From Mixia osmundae IAM 14324 (Eukaryota > Basidiomycota > Mixiomycetes > Mixiales > Mixiaceae): a stretch of DNA of 64,000 nucleotides. The position numbers and the translations under genes are program-made. Below the pieces are notes generated by a model that saw nothing but the letters and a program-made list of their open reading frames with translations, was not told where the DNA came from and made no database searches. Every line of letters begins with the position of its first letter. Within the stretch, counting starts at the first letter, position 1. Below, one piece after another: positions 43,512 to 55,885 of the stretch. The DNA is taken from assembly GCF_000708205.1 (NCBI RefSeq), contig NW_014575563.1, positions 985,361-1,049,360 of the forward strand, written 5' to 3'.

Positions 43512-46508
43512 ATGGCGCACTCGGTCGGGATGGAAGATCTCGACTTGTCGTTTGGCGATCCCGCTACGGCATTGCGGTCCATCACTCCCTCGACCGAGTC
43601 TGCCCCGACCCCTTCGGCTCCCTCCTTCGAGTTTGGAGCGATATCGTCCAGCAGGGCGAACCAGATACCGCATTTGGCACACTCGACATTCGACTCACCG
43701 TTGACGACGACGACGACGACGTTGAATGGCGCACGTCCTCGACCTGATCTCAAAGATGTGGCCGCGAGTCTCATCAATGGCCTTGATGACGAAAGCGCTA
43801 CTACACCGAAGAGGCAGGTCACAACGCCAGACATGACGAAAACGCCCAGGAACAACCACCATGCCACCCCGGCAGCTGTAGCCGCCGCGGCGGACAGTCC
43901 TAATGGCCTGCCTTCTAATGTCTTGCTCAGCCCGGGCATGTCCATCGGATTACTGACATCGATGCTCAATCGATCACCGACCAAGTCGCCCTTGGCACAC
44001 GGAAGAGGCGTAAGCGATAGTCCCGCGCAGAACGGCTCGGTAGGATCGCAAGAGTACTCGAGAGCGATGAGAGAAGCATTCGCCTTTTCGACAGCCCTGG
44101 TCAATGACGATGCCGTACAGGACCAGACACTGCTGCCGGATGAGCGCATACTCTCGCAAGACGGCCTGACGACGTATAAAGATATGATCGAAGAGACGGC
44201 GGCTGTCGAGCCTCTGAAAGAAGCTGGACTGAAACTTGTGACCCACCTCATCGCTTCTGGAGAGCGATCCGAAGCGCAAGCCACTCAGGTGGGTCAATGG
44301 CTTCTCCCTCAAGCAATCGCACTAACGACAAAACAGTTGCGGGAGAAAGATCAACGGATACGCATGCTCGCCACACAGCTCGTCTCGCTTCATTCTGTCT
44401 TTCAAGCTCAGGCGACTGCAGAGAAAGAGCGTTGGCTGGTGGAGACTGAGCTGCTCAAGAGAGAAGCAAGGGCGTTAGCGCGCAAGCTAGCAGCACAGCA
44501 CCAGCAAACCGCCAACGCATTCGCCCAGGCCAACGCCAAAGTGCTCAAAGCTATGCCGTCGTATACGCATCCGGATGGCGAAGCGCGTGCAGGTCTAGGC
44601 CACACTGGCGAAGAAGCATCTGTCTTTGTACCGCTACCAGAGAGCGAGGCAGCCGAGCAAAAGGGTTTATATTCCGCCGGCTGGGGAACATCGCAGCATA
44701 GCGCCCCTACCGTTGGTCAGGTGGTAAGTACATTCAGGCTCTAAAGAAGTCGAGCTGATGTCTCTGCAGCTCGAAACGGAAAAGCAAAAGAAGCTGCTAC
44801 AAGCGGATAAGGTGTACCTCAAGAAACGCGTAAGTCTACAACAGCCCGCCGCAGCATTTTCTGACCCTCGAGCACGTAGCTACACGAGCAAGAAGCGCTC
44901 ACACATCGACTCGAAGCGGAGATCAGAGCATTGAGACCGAAGCTCATCAATGGCGCGCCTATCGTCATCGAACAAGCAGAAGCCCGTCCTCTCGCACCGG
45001 GTGAACGTGTCGACGCTGCCAATACGTTTTCGGAAGATTGGCGCAAAGTTCGAGCGCCCGTCATGGGGGACGCAGAAGCAGAGCATCTCATTCTTGCTGG
45101 CAAACGGATGGCACAGGTCAAGCGCAACATCCGACTCGTCCAGCAGGCACCCCCAGACCTGCGAAGCACGCCGACTGCACGTGGACGTGGGCCAAGGCTG
45201 GCAAGCGAATCGGACCTCGATGAAGACGAACAGGTGTACCAGCGCACGCCCGTAAGGGCCCGACAAAAGTCATTCGGAACGCCTAAGAGTCAGAGAGCGT
45301 TTGGACATCGTCCGAGTGTCAGTCAGGCCAGCATACCATCCGGCATGACCGATCTCATTCAGGCTGCGACTGCGCTGGAGCACGAGGATCGGGAAGCAAA
45401 GCGAAGACGACTTGCTCCTTCGCAAGGTGTCAGCTTCGAAAGAGGCACAGACTCGATACAGTGGTCTCCGGGTCAGCGTCCTCGCGAACTCGGTCAGCCT
45501 GCTGTATCGCCACCGCGCAGCCAGAGCGCACAGCTGGACGCGTCACCACAACGCCATCAGCGTGTCTTCAGCGCGCTAGACGTCCTCGCAGACCAAGCCG
45601 CTGCGAGTCAACAGTCTGATCATATGCTTATGCAGCCGGACCAGCACAACGCAATGACTGAATCGCCTGTTCGCAGTCAGCCCACTGCGAGCCTCGACTT
45701 CTCACGCTTCCGTGAAGAACCACACAGCATGTTCTCACAGGCTCCTAGCGGCAATAATTTGCTGGGCGATCAGTTTCCACAGCGACAAGCGCTCAAGATG
45801 CCTCAGCAGACCATGAACGCGACCCGACAGCACTTTCAATTTCCACCCGCACCACTTCCGACGAGTACGTCAGGTCCTACACGTCCACCCAATCAGATCT
45901 ATCAGACGATGCCCGCCCCCAATGCGTGGCCGGGCACTGCAGCGAATGGCGGGATGCTCTACCAGGGGTTCCCCATGCAGCCTACGCCAATGCAGACTGC
46001 GCCAAAGCTCTCCTTTAACCCTGTTCCGCCCCGCCCTTCTAGTGGACCCAGCGCGAGCGCGAGCACAAGCGCCGTTCCCACACCGCCTGTTGCAGTCGCG
46101 CGCGCTCAAGCAAAAGCATCAGAACCAGGCGCAAAGCGACAGAGATCACCCTATGTCAAGTGGAACCTGGCTGAGGATGAGTTGCTAGCCAAGGCGGTAG
46201 CACAGCATGGTCAGCGTTGGGACGCAGTGAGCAAATGCGTGCCCAGTCGAAGCTATCATCAATGCCGACAGCGCTGGCTCAGAGGACTCAAATGTAAGCG
46301 TTCTGTTTTCACTGGGTCCAGTGATGCTGATTCGAGCCATGCAGCTGGAGAGAACTTGCCTGTTGAGCTGGCCCCGTGGTATCCCATCATCAAGGAATCC
46401 GTCGCGCGCTACCAGATGCAACGCATGTCCAAAGCCGATCGTTACACGCCGGCCACTCAGATGGATGAGGAGGAAGGTGACGAAGAGGAGGAGGAAGAGG
46501 AAGAGTAA
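43512..46508 (+). CDS. Myb/SANT-domain protein with central coiled coil
   Basis: Single gene assembled from three exons joined by introns at about 44722-44769 and about 44830-44879. The N-terminus is serine/threonine-rich. The middle (about residues 270-440) is a coiled coil (KQLREKDQRIRMLATQLVSL ... LETEKQKKLLQADKVYLKKR). A proline/glutamine-rich region follows. Near the C-terminus is one SANT repeat: YVKWNLAEDELLAKAVAQHG, QRWDAVSKCVPSRSYHQCRQ, RWLRGLK. It ends in an acidic run (DEEEGDEEEEEEEE). The single Myb repeat and length suggest a DNA- or chromatin-associated protein, but I cannot name an orthologue. Confidence 0.8.
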
Positions 46509-46597
46509 ACGTCCATGTCATTGCATTGCAATCCAGTCCGTATCGAATGTTGTCGCGTCGTTCGCGTAAGCTTTCGTACGCTTTCGCACAAACGACG

Positions 46598-47305
46598 ATG
46601 GTGAGTGCTGCTCTCGACCATGTACCGGGCATGATCCTGATCTCGTCTTCAGTCGGTCACGCTGTATACTACGCTCGGCGAACTTAAGGTCGGCAGGAGG
46701 CTGTCAGCTCTCTCGCTGCCGCTAAAGTGCTTGCCGGCTCCAGATTGAAGTCTTTTGCGAAAGCGTGCCCAAGGCGGCAGAGAACTTTCTGGCTCTATGC
46801 GCCAGTGGAGCGTATGACGGAGTCATATGGCACCGGTCCGTTACTCTTGTCTCATGAGCGCTATTGCTTAGCTGAGCCGATATGACAGGAATATGAAAGG
46901 CTTCATGATTCAGACTGGCGACCCTACAGGCACGGGTAAAGGCGGCAAGTCAATATGGGGAGGCACATTCGCCGACGAGATCCGTTCGACGCTCAAGGTA
47001 TGCTGGCGTCCATCATCTGATGCGTGGGCTGAGCAATGTCGCAGTTCAATGCTCGAGGCATCGTCGCAATGGCCAATAAGGGACCTGACACGAACAAAGC
47101 ACAATTCTTCATCACCTATGCCAAGCAGAGCCATCTTGATGGGAAATACACGATCATTGGCAAAGTCATTGATGGTCTGGACACAACGCTGGACGCTATG
47201 GAAAAAGTCACCGTCAACGAAAAGTTCAGACCGATCCATGAGATTCGACTAACTAGGGTTGAGATCCATGCGAACCCTCTGGCAGATCAAGCGGCTGCGA
47301 GGTGA
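46598..47305 (+). CDS. CYP10: Cyclophilin-type prolyl isomerase, PPIL3/CYP10
   Basis: Spliceosome-associated cyclophilin class. The first exon is the ATG alone (46598-46600) followed by a 52-nt intron (46601-46652, GTGAGT...CAG). Then come [12 protein letters not shown], after a second intron [101 protein letters not shown] and [15 protein letters not shown]. The active-site arginine (WHR) and the QFF and GLD blocks are present. At least four introns. It converges with the capping-protein gene. Confidence 0.93.
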
Positions 47306-47419
47306 CTGAATCTGCTCAGGCGCTGGGATATTTCGCTCGAGCAGGACGCGATTGCACGCATTGCAACATGCGATGCGATTGATGGCACAACAAGAGCTAG
47401 ACATGCTTGTGCTGGTCGA

Positions 47420-48545
47420 TCAGGTCTTTCGCAGGAGACCGACAAGCTCGCCTTGTAGGTCGGCACGACGCTTGCCTTCTGCCAGTCCTTGGATCGATCG
47501 AATGTCATTGCAGATATTGGCAGACTTTTGAAAGTAGACCTCCTGCGGGGGCTCAATGTGAGTTGAGCAAATATTGCATGAATGCGACGCGGACCTGAAG
47601 TAGATTGCGCATCTTTGCCTCCATGTCTTCGATGATCCGGCCAAGACAGACGACATGTGGTTGAGGCAGAGAGGAATCTCGCGTGACTTCTTGCTCGAGC
47701 TGCAATCGTGTATCCCAATCAGCAGCCTTTCCGGGCTCGAATAGAGAGTAAATCACCTGGCGCGTCATGCTTCCACCCAGCTCTAGCTCACCCACAGACG
47801 GATCATGCCTTACCAAATGCAGCAGGACCGTGCTGGTGAGCTTGACAGTAGACGAGCGTCCCTTGTCTGTCATCTCAAAGACGTGTATGGAGTCCCAAGT
47901 GCTCCTGAGCAGGTTGTCTGGCTTCTCGCTTGGCACATAGGCTGTCAGGTCGCGTGAGATTGATCCCTTCATGAAAGTCATTTGGCATACCTTTCTGCAG
48001 CAGAACAACGCCAGCGAAGCCGTCGTCGGTGTCCCATAGATAGACAGATGATAGACCGCCGCCATAGTACCTATCAGAGCCCATGAGACAATCGCACTGG
48101 CAGACGAGAGCATTGACGTACATGTCGCGATAGACATCGAAAGCGTCATTGGCGGCCTCTTCGACTTTGCGTAGCCTGTCCGACGGCATTGCTCCATCGC
48201 TGAGCGGTGGGTCGTACTCGTTCGTCCACGGTGACCTGCAAAATGTACTACCAATGAGGACACAAGCCTCATTGAGCCTGCAAAGCTTGCCTCCAGCTGT
48301 CGCCGTCGCGGTTATAGTCGCAGCAGAGGTACTGACGACCGGCACGATCCGTTCGGATGACGAGAGGCTGGTCGACCGAGCTCAGGAGATCTTCTGCCAA
48401 GTCGGGGCACAGCTCGAGCAACTTGCTGAGGTTCTCAGTCGTCCGCTGGGGCGGCAGCCGTCGCATGAGGTCCTGGGGAGTGCCCAGCTGAGCCGACTTG
48501 GCATACTGAGAGCTAAGCTTGGCTCACCAGACATTCTTCCAGCAT
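47420..48545 (-). CDS. CAP2: F-actin capping protein subunit beta (CAP2)
   Basis: Caps barbed ends of actin filaments with the alpha subunit. The N-terminus MLEECL joins through a GTGAGC intron to DLMRRLPPQ. The family block follows: [146 protein letters not shown] and [18 protein letters not shown]. It ends at 47420. The N-terminus is a few residues shorter than usual, so a tiny upstream exon cannot be excluded. About five introns. Confidence 0.93.
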
Positions 48546-48673
48546 GCCGCCGGTGCGCTCGTTTGTCGTGACGTAGACAGATTATTAGGCGCGTCGGTCG
48601 AGCTCGAGACGAGTCAAGGTCTCGAGTTTGAAGGACATGGACTAGCGACAACAACAGTCTTTAAGCGTCTTTC

Positions 48674-50053
48674 CTATGGTCGTAAGGCAGCGACAGCCCG
48701 GAGACCTCGCTCGATGTCAGCTTTGAGATCTTCGGGGGATTCTAAGCCGACGCTAAGTCTGACGAGCGAATCATCTATGCCTGCCTTTGCTCTATCTTCC
48801 GGACTGATAGCAGCGTGGGTCATCGCTGCAGGCAAGCATGCCAGACTCTCTACACCCCCTAGACTCTCAGCCTGCTGCACGCGTCAGCCTCGAAAATCAG
48901 TTTGAGATGGGCAGCTTACGAGAACGGCGATGCGCAAAGACGAGAGAAAGGCGTCGCTTGCTGTGATCGCTTGGATGCCTTCGGGAATGGCCAGGTAGAA
49001 GGAGAGAATGCCGCTAGAGGGTATATGTGTATCGCTGCTATAGCCTTGCGAACGCGCAAAGGCTTGTGAGTCGGGCGTCATCTGATTCCACACTACTTCT
49101 CGCAGCGGACGATCGATCATGCCGGGATAATTGACCCTTTGGACTTGCTTGCTCTGCGAGAGGAACTGCGCGAGGTAGAGCGCTGTCGATGCAGAACGCT
49201 GCATGCGTATCTCGAGCGTCTTTGCGCCCCTCTGAGCAAGCCAGCAGTCGAACGGCGAAGGCACACCGCCCGATGCATTCTGATGGAACCTCAAAGCAGG
49301 CATGAGGTGTTCATGACGGGTGATGATGGCTCCAGCCACAACATCCGAATGACCGTTGATGAACTTTGTGATCGAATGCGTCACAACGTCTGCGCCCAGC
49401 GTGAGAGGCTGACAGAAGTAGGGACTGCTGAACGTATTGTCGACGACGAGGAGAGCCTGATGTCGATGAGCTACAGCGGCGAGTGAGGCGATGTCTGCTA
49501 TCGTCATCGTAGGATTGCAGGGTGTCTCTATCCAGACGAGCTTGGTCTTGCCTGGTCTGATCGCAGTCTCGAGTCTATCTGCTGCGGCTCTGATGGGATC
49601 TGATTCTTTGGCGTTGAGAGAGAGCGCAACAAAGTCTGCATCGATGCGTTGGACGGGTCCAGCTACGCGTTTGATGTAGCGATAGGTTCCACCGTAGCAA
49701 GTATCGATACAGATCATGTGGTCGCCAGGTGTCAGCAGAGCCTGAATGACCGTCGCGGTTGCATTGCTACCCGACGAGAAGCATAACGCCAACGGTCCAT
49801 GAGCTCCTGTCGTCTGCGTAGGGTGTGGCAGCTCGAGTGAGGCGAGCAGGGTCTCAAAGCCGAGTCTGTTGGGGTTGCCAGCACGAGAATACTCGAAACC
49901 TTTGTGATGGCCGACTCGCTCTTGCTGATAAGTCGTGCTGAGCGATAGGCTCGGTATGACCGCGCTCGTCGAAGCATCCGGAGCGGAGCCTGCATGGATC
50001 AAGCGTGTGCCAAAACCGGCCACTTCGTCAGCATGCTCGACGTGTCCGTTCAT
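48674..50053 (-). CDS. CYS3: Cystathionine gamma-lyase / gamma-synthase family (CYS3-like)
   Basis: PLP enzyme of transsulfuration, probably cleaving cystathionine to cysteine. It starts MNGHVEHADEVAGFGTRLIH. Motifs are YEYSR-type FEYSRAGNPNR, ALCFSSGSNATATVIQALL, GDHMICIDTCYGGTYRYIKR, VWIETPCNPTM, the PLP lysine in THSITKFINGHSDVVAGAII and GGVPSPFDCWLAQRGAKTLE. A final intron near 48882-48925 joins LRIAVL to AESLGGVESLACLPAAMTHA. The closing segment DDSLVRLSVGLESPEDLKAD is typical. Distinguishing lyase from gamma-synthase or other Cys/Met enzymes would need a phylogeny. Confidence 0.88.
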
Positions 50054-50313
50054 GGCTCAACCTATTGATCTCATAGCGAACGACGACGCGGGCGATCGCC
50101 GAACTGTCCGCTGTTTCATTTAATTTAGGGAAAAAAGAAAAGAAAAGCCAGGGGGCGTGAAAACGATCATTGCTGAGCGCGCCCGCACTCGAGAAGTTCG
50201 CATCCCGGCTCATTCCGCTGATTGGCCTGAATCGAGAATAGACATGCAGCTTAGACGAGCGCCTACTCCCAAAGCATAGAGAGCAAGTCAGGCACTAGAT
50301 CACTAGACACACC

Positions 50314-52738
50314 ATGGCAGCGCTCAGCTTTACGCCCGCGGGCAAAGATGGGCCAGCTTGCTTCAATGTACCCCATCTGGCCTCGACAACAGGCTACCCA
50401 CCTCCCGGAAGATCGCTCAAGAATCGTACCATCTCTGCTGACGATCTGCGACAACAGCGAAAGACCGCTGCCGACACTTTGACGGCCAAGGAAATCAAGC
50501 CAACGCCCAAGGACTTTGTTGCCCCAAGGCACGCCTCGAGCCATCTACTCCATTCTATCCCGACGAGAGGCAACACCTGTCGGCAAAATATAATAGACTA
50601 TCTCATGTGAGTCTTCGAGCTCCGCTTGGCTATCCCTCTGGCTGATCGGAGCGGGTAGACATCTCAATCTCGAGGCGCGGTTCGCGACGATTGACGACAG
50701 TACTTCGCTTGTGAGAAGAGCCGAGCAGGCGCATCGCGAACCGGAGAACCGCAAGCACGCTCAACACGATGACCTCGTCATCCCACCGCTTGATAGTGAA
50801 AGGGCAGATGGACTCGAGAAACTCGTCGATGGAATGCTGTCCGGCGGGCGACACCACATCTTGGCTAGCATAGAAGCCAGGCTACCGCCTGCGCCAGCCA
50901 GTCTGCTCAACTTGGGAGAGCAGACAGAGATGCCGACGCAGCGGAGCAGCGCCTTACATGGCGCGAAGCGAGGAGGACTCGTCTCTGCTACATCAGATCA
51001 AGGCATCCTCGAATTGGGAAAGCATATCGAGACCCGTTGGAGACTGGTCAAGATACTCAATGAGGTCTTCTCACCTACGACTGAAGTCGATCAGGTCGTC
51101 AGCACCAGCGACACTGCACTGCCAGGATCTGACGACAAGCTCGTGCGGCCGACTTCGTCTGTATCTGCAAATTCGATAGAGGTACAGACAGATAGGAGTG
51201 CAAGGCTGCCATCTTACAAGCCAATCGACATATTGCCCCTATCGGTACAAGCGCTCGTGCCTGTCTCGTCTCCTGAGCAACCACACTCTGAGCTCAGAGG
51301 CAGCAAGGTCTCTCAGGCTTTGCTCAAACGCAAGTTCTCTCAAGTCGGCAGTGGCTCAACCCGACCGGCGCACGTTTCCCCGCCAAGTCAGATCGTTGCT
51401 CTGCCTGCAGACAAACTGATTGCACCGCACATTGACTATCGCATCAACCATAAGCAAGCCATCCGAGCACGCGCCGCTGAGATCTTCTCGGCTTCTGTAC
51501 CAAAAGGCGTCTGGTGTCGCAATCATCGCATGAGGGACTGTACTGTCTGCCCCGCAGTTCAACGCAGTCGGATCCATTCCACTCAAAAGACGCGCAAAGA
51601 TGCTGCAACGGGTCAAGTTCTGCTCGCTTCTCGTGCGCCCGGTGCTGGTCTTGGCAGTGCCGCCGCTTCGGAGACCCATGCGCCAGGTACACAACGACTG
51701 CTCCTTGCAGAAATCATTCCCGAGTTTATCATAGTCTCAGAGGCGCTATTCGGCGAACTAGCCGAGATGATGTCGCCGCCTACGCAACATGCCGCAGAGG
51801 AAGGCACCAAACCAGAATGGGAGCTCGATCTCGAAGCTGGCGAGGACAGAGACGCAATCAGAGACCGACAGCAAGAGAGCGCAAAAGCCAGCGCCTCACA
51901 GCTGCCGAAAGAGCCGCCATCGCGGTCAGGACCAGCAGATCGTGCATACCATGTCTATACTGCATGGTACGATCTCTTTGCCAACTTGTCGACTCAGGCA
52001 ATGCTGCAAGGCTTCGTCATGGAGTCATGGAAAGGTTATGAGGCAGGAGAACTCTTGCTGGGCGTCGGCTGTGGCGGCTGGCACGGCAGAGGCTGGGGTA
52101 CAGCGTATCGTGCTAGGGAGCCTCAACCTGCATCGGAGTTGCTTGACTTGTCCGAAGAAGAGCAAGAGGACCTTGACGAGGGCAGCAAGCGAAGGCTGAA
52201 GAAAGAGGTCTACACTCAACGGGTCGTCACTGCTGCCAAGCTTCTGTTCGGCGTCCGCAATAATGCGCTCGCCCGATACGAAACGAAGATGCATGACAGG
52301 ACGCAAGAGGTGAGCACCTGTTGATGATGCGCAGAGCAGAGAGCTGACTCGCTCATAGTTCTTGACGGTCAAGGAGGGCTCAACATTGGAAGAGCATCTG
52401 GATCAGCTTTGCGAGCAATACTCGTACGCAGACTGCTTGGACGAACTCTCGCTCTTTTTGCAAAGCGCACAAGCAATGATGGGCAAGCCCGAGCTCGCAA
52501 AGTACGAAGCTTTGCATAAGCTGAGAACCAAGGGCCATGTCACACAAGTCATGCCAGGCGTGACGACGTCACCCATAACTCAGACAGTCTCTCTGTCTTC
52601 GAATGGTCAGTCCTGCATACGACCGTCGCTTCGCGAGCTGACGTTGAAAAATCAAGCAGATGCGCTATCAGATGATCGCGACATCGAGCCACTCTTGCGC
52701 TATGCGGGCTTGCAAGTGGAAGAGGAAGACCGCAAATG
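50314..52738 (+). CDS. Large unrecognised protein
   Basis: No family recognised. Three exons: 50314 to about 50606 (MAALSFTPAGKDGPACFNVP), about 50659 to about 52311, and a last exon to 52738, with introns carrying GTGAGT and GTGAGC donors. After a short conserved-looking N-terminus (NIIDYLIHLNLEARFATIDD) the middle is disordered. A compact cysteine/histidine stretch (GVWCRNHRMRDCTVCP) occurs near residue 365. A better-ordered C-terminal half follows (RAYHVYTAWYDLFANLSTQA, MLQGFVMESWKGYEAGELLL, GVGCGGWHGRGWG, EQYSYADCLDELSLFLQSAQ). Composition and splicing look like a genuine host gene. The HNHRM-CTVCP motif could bind a metal, which is inference. Confidence 0.75.
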
Positions 52739-52939
52739 AACACATGCACTCGTCTGAGCACTCCACAAGATTGTAGACCCAAGCCTTTTGTTCTGTTGTT
52801 GTCAACTATGCAATGTGCTATCAGCTTTTTCAAGCGGGGCTATGTACAACAAGGAATGAAATGGCTGCCACGAATACGTATTGCGACTGAGGCGAGTATG
52901 GCTATGTGCGCGAGTATGGTTTTTTTTGCTGGTGTGCTT

Positions 52940-53711
52940 TCATTGAGGCGATGCAGTGATCGAGTGATGCTGACGCTCCCGAGAGTGCGCCCTCGGTTTG
53001 CCAGAGCGCGTGACGCGGCCGGATGCGAGGACTTGTTTGGCTTTGCGCAACGGTGACATGCTTGCACCGTGATACCACCAAGCATTCGTCGTTGCGCGAA
53101 CAGATGTGCTCCTGCCTCGCATATCGCCCTCGGTATCCTCGCGGTCGTCGGTCGGGCTTACAGGCGCGCCGTCTGAGCACGTACTGAGGACAGTATGCAG
53201 TGGTGCTTGGTGACTGTCTGCGGCCGGGTTACTGAGTACAGAGTGAATGGACTGCTGACGAGGGTCTATCGTCATTGTCTCGAGGTCCGAGGGCATGACA
53301 TAGCGCTTTGAAGTTCTGGTCGGCGTACTCGCGCCGCTCTTGATGCTCGTCTTGCGCTCTCGCTGTGATCTGACGGTAGGCGAGCCCCGCCTTCGACCAA
53401 AGTGAACATGTGGCTCTGTCCAGCTCAGAATCTCGCAAGAGAGCGTCGGAGATGGGCTGGCTTCGAGATCGGCAGAGTAACTGTCCGCTTTACCATTTGC
53501 ATCGGCTAGGAGCTCGTCTGGCACTGACTCGGGCTGGCACGAGCTGGCGGTCGATTGGGAGCTTGCATCGCTCATGGCTGGACCCGCACGGTATGATCAG
53601 CATCGAGGCACCGTGCGGGACTCGACAAAGAGACTCACTGAGCTCCGGCAAGTCATCGAGTGTGAGGACTGCCATGTCTGGCACATCTGACCGCTTCTGC
53701 CTCTGCACCAT
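52940..53711 (-). CDS. Unrecognised serine-rich basic protein
   Basis: Two exons: MVQRQKRSDVPDMAVLTLDD, LPEL from 53711, a short GTGAGT...CAG intron (about 53577-53638), then TMSDASSQSTASSCQPE and about 210 further residues. It is low in complexity, rich in Ser, Arg and Pro, with FGRRRGSPTVRSQRERKTS and RVTRSGKPRAHSRERQHH. No domain is visible. A start at 53575 would remove the first 25 residues. It might be a short regulatory protein; no function can be given. Confidence 0.55.
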
Positions 53712-53942
53712 CTTCGTGCGAGCGCAGAAACAGTCGCCGTCTTACGCTAGAAAAGTATGGTGCGGTCGCTTGCGCCATAGCCACGTGCGCGATCGCGGTC
53801 AGAGGTGCGTCAATACATATCTCCTGACGCCACTCGAATCATCGATGACGCTGTCAGAGACAACAAACCAGTTTGGTTCTTGGGCCTGGAATTTTTACAG
53901 AGGAAGAAAGACTGAGCCTTTCGTACACAGCCTACAGCAAAG

Positions 53943-54844
53943 ATGGGAGCAGAAGACCATGTCAAGGTGAGCGAGCAATGCCATGCGAGCCGCTCGAGCT
54001 AGCCCTCCGGCGTTCGCTCGACACCGCATTTTGTCCTTTTCGCGAGCGTGCGCTGACGGCCTGCTTTCTCCCTCCTTCACTGCCTCTGCTGTGACCTCAC
54101 ACTCGACTCGTGCGCTCTTCGCGACCCTCGACGATGCTCTCATCGCGCTCTCATCGCCTCGATGACGCCCTGGACGCTCATCCAATTCGCTGCCCGTGAC
54201 TTTCTACGGATATATATTTCCAGAGAGGGCACCCTATCTACTTTGGCGTCATCATCTTCTTCACCTTTGTCGAGCTCGTCCAGACTGGCGTCCTCGTTGG
54301 TTCTTACAACAGAAACAATGATTACCCGAGCAGCCTGATCGAAGGCTCCACCCGATTCTTGCTCTTCACCGCGCTCTGGTCGATTCTCTTCTCGATCGCC
54401 TACCTCGTCGGATTCATCATCATGACCGCCTCGCCCATCTTTGGCGCACTATCTCACGCAGCTTTCCGTGAGGCTTGCGCGTCCCGCAGAGATCCTCCCA
54501 GCTAATGCGAGCGCGGCAGTGTTCTTGACGTGGCTCTTCTGGCTCGCTGGCTCAGCTGCCCTGACCAATGGCATTGGGTATGCAGCTCTTGCGATATCTC
54601 ATGTATCCAGGCTGATGGCTTTCTATCCCACAGAGGAAGCATCAGCTGCGGCACTGCCAATATCGCTCACTGCCACCAGCTACAAAGCGCAGTCGCGTTT
54701 GGCTGGATCAATTTCTTGCTCTTCACAGGCGCCTTTGTGCTCTCCATTTTCGTATGTTACCCCGTATGCGCAGATCGTCTCACTGCTGATGTTCAAGCCT
54801 CGCAGCTCGGTATGCGCAACGGCTTCACGGGCTCGCTCGTCTAG
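53943..54844 (+). CDS. MARVEL-type four-span membrane protein
   Basis: Reconstructed: the first exon 53943-53966 (MGAEDHVK) is spliced across a 257-nt intron (53967-54223) to RGHPIYFGVIIFFTFVELVQ, TGVLVGSYNRNNDYPSSLIE, TRFLLFTALWSILFSIAYLV. Further introns lie near 54472-54511, 54579-54635 and 54749-54805. They link HAAF, AAVFLTWLFWLAGSAALTNG and AFGWINFLLFTGAFVLSIF to LGMRNGFTGSLV. Four membrane spans and the HVKRGHPIYFG start are typical of fungal MARVEL proteins of plasma-membrane organisation. The long first intron is unusual here, and part of it could hold another exon. Confidence 0.7.
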
Positions 54845-55057
54845 AGTGTCAAAGGAGGGCGAGCGGCTCAGAGTGCAGAGTCAGATCATTGTCAGTATCG
54901 TAAAAATACACACGCCATCTTGCCGACCTCTACTGTAACGTCAGCTCTCTTTGCACACGCAGATACCCACGAAAGGAAGATCCAGCATGGACAGGAAGCC
55001 CCGACTAATTTGTATATCGCTCACATAATCGCATCAGTCTATCCATTTGCGTTGATG

Positions 55058-55790
55058 TTACACCTTGCCTGGCCCGTAAACCTGCCTGACGCGCTCTATG
55101 AATGCGGTGAGCGTCTTTGTGCTGAGTCGCTCAAAGACGGCTCCTGCTGCTGCTTCGTGAAGCGGGTTCGCGAAGCGCCAGGCCAGATCGAGGCTGACCA
55201 TTGTCGGACCAGGACCGTGTGCGGCTGGATTGGGATCGCCAGAAGCTGTTGGATGCGGCGAAGCGGATGCAGCAGGCGAAAGAGTCCAAGACGTCTTGAG
55301 GGTCTCAAACAGTCTGTGCTGGTTCGCAGTCGCCTGCACAGAATTCCACTTGACGCACTCGACAGTCGATACATAAGCCTCTTCGAAGCCCATGTAGCCT
55401 ATCGTCAGCTCTGCTTGCAGCTGATGGTGTTCGCCCTCTGTCCTGCCGAGAAGCCATGGTCTGCGACCGGCAATGCTAGGCGTTGCGAGCACTTTGGAGC
55501 CAACGCAATAAGGTACAAATTTGCTGTAGTTGTCTATGTCTGCTACGATCGAATACAGTTGCTGACGAGTATAACTGCAATCGCCTCTCAGCTGACTATG
55601 GATGAACGGCGGACGCCTGAGCTCACGGCAAGATCTTGCGCTCGTGAAATGTCGTCACATTGCCTTGCTTTTGCGCTTTGCTGCGTTGATTCGCGGCGCC
55701 GAAGCCGAAGAGATGCCGTCTGGAGAGGTACGCTGCCGTATCGACCGCATGCTGAGCTTGTCTGCGGCCAGCACAGGTAGCTCGCCGCAT
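55058..55790 (-). CDS. COQ10: Coenzyme Q-binding protein COQ10, mitochondrial
   Basis: START-like protein needed for coenzyme Q function in respiration. The start at 55790 gives a basic presequence MRRATCAGRRQAQHAVDTAA. Then come HERKILP and, after one intron (GTGAGC...TTGCAG), YTRQQLYSIVADIDNYSKFV, PYCVGSKVLATP, an inserted PSIAGRRPWLLGR loop, AELTIGYMGFEEAYVSTVEC, FETLKTSWTLSP, VSLDLAWRFANPLHEAAAGA and VFERLSTKTLTAFIERVRQV. The inserted proline-rich stretch (SASPHPTASGDPNPAAHGPG) is longer than in most members. It ends at 55058. Confidence 0.9.
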
Positions 55791-55885
55791 CGATCGACGC
55801 AAACTGCAAGGCGACGCGCGTCATTTGCATTGACATATCAAGCGTATGTGAGTCTGGACATCCATGCAATGCTCAGACAATAGCG

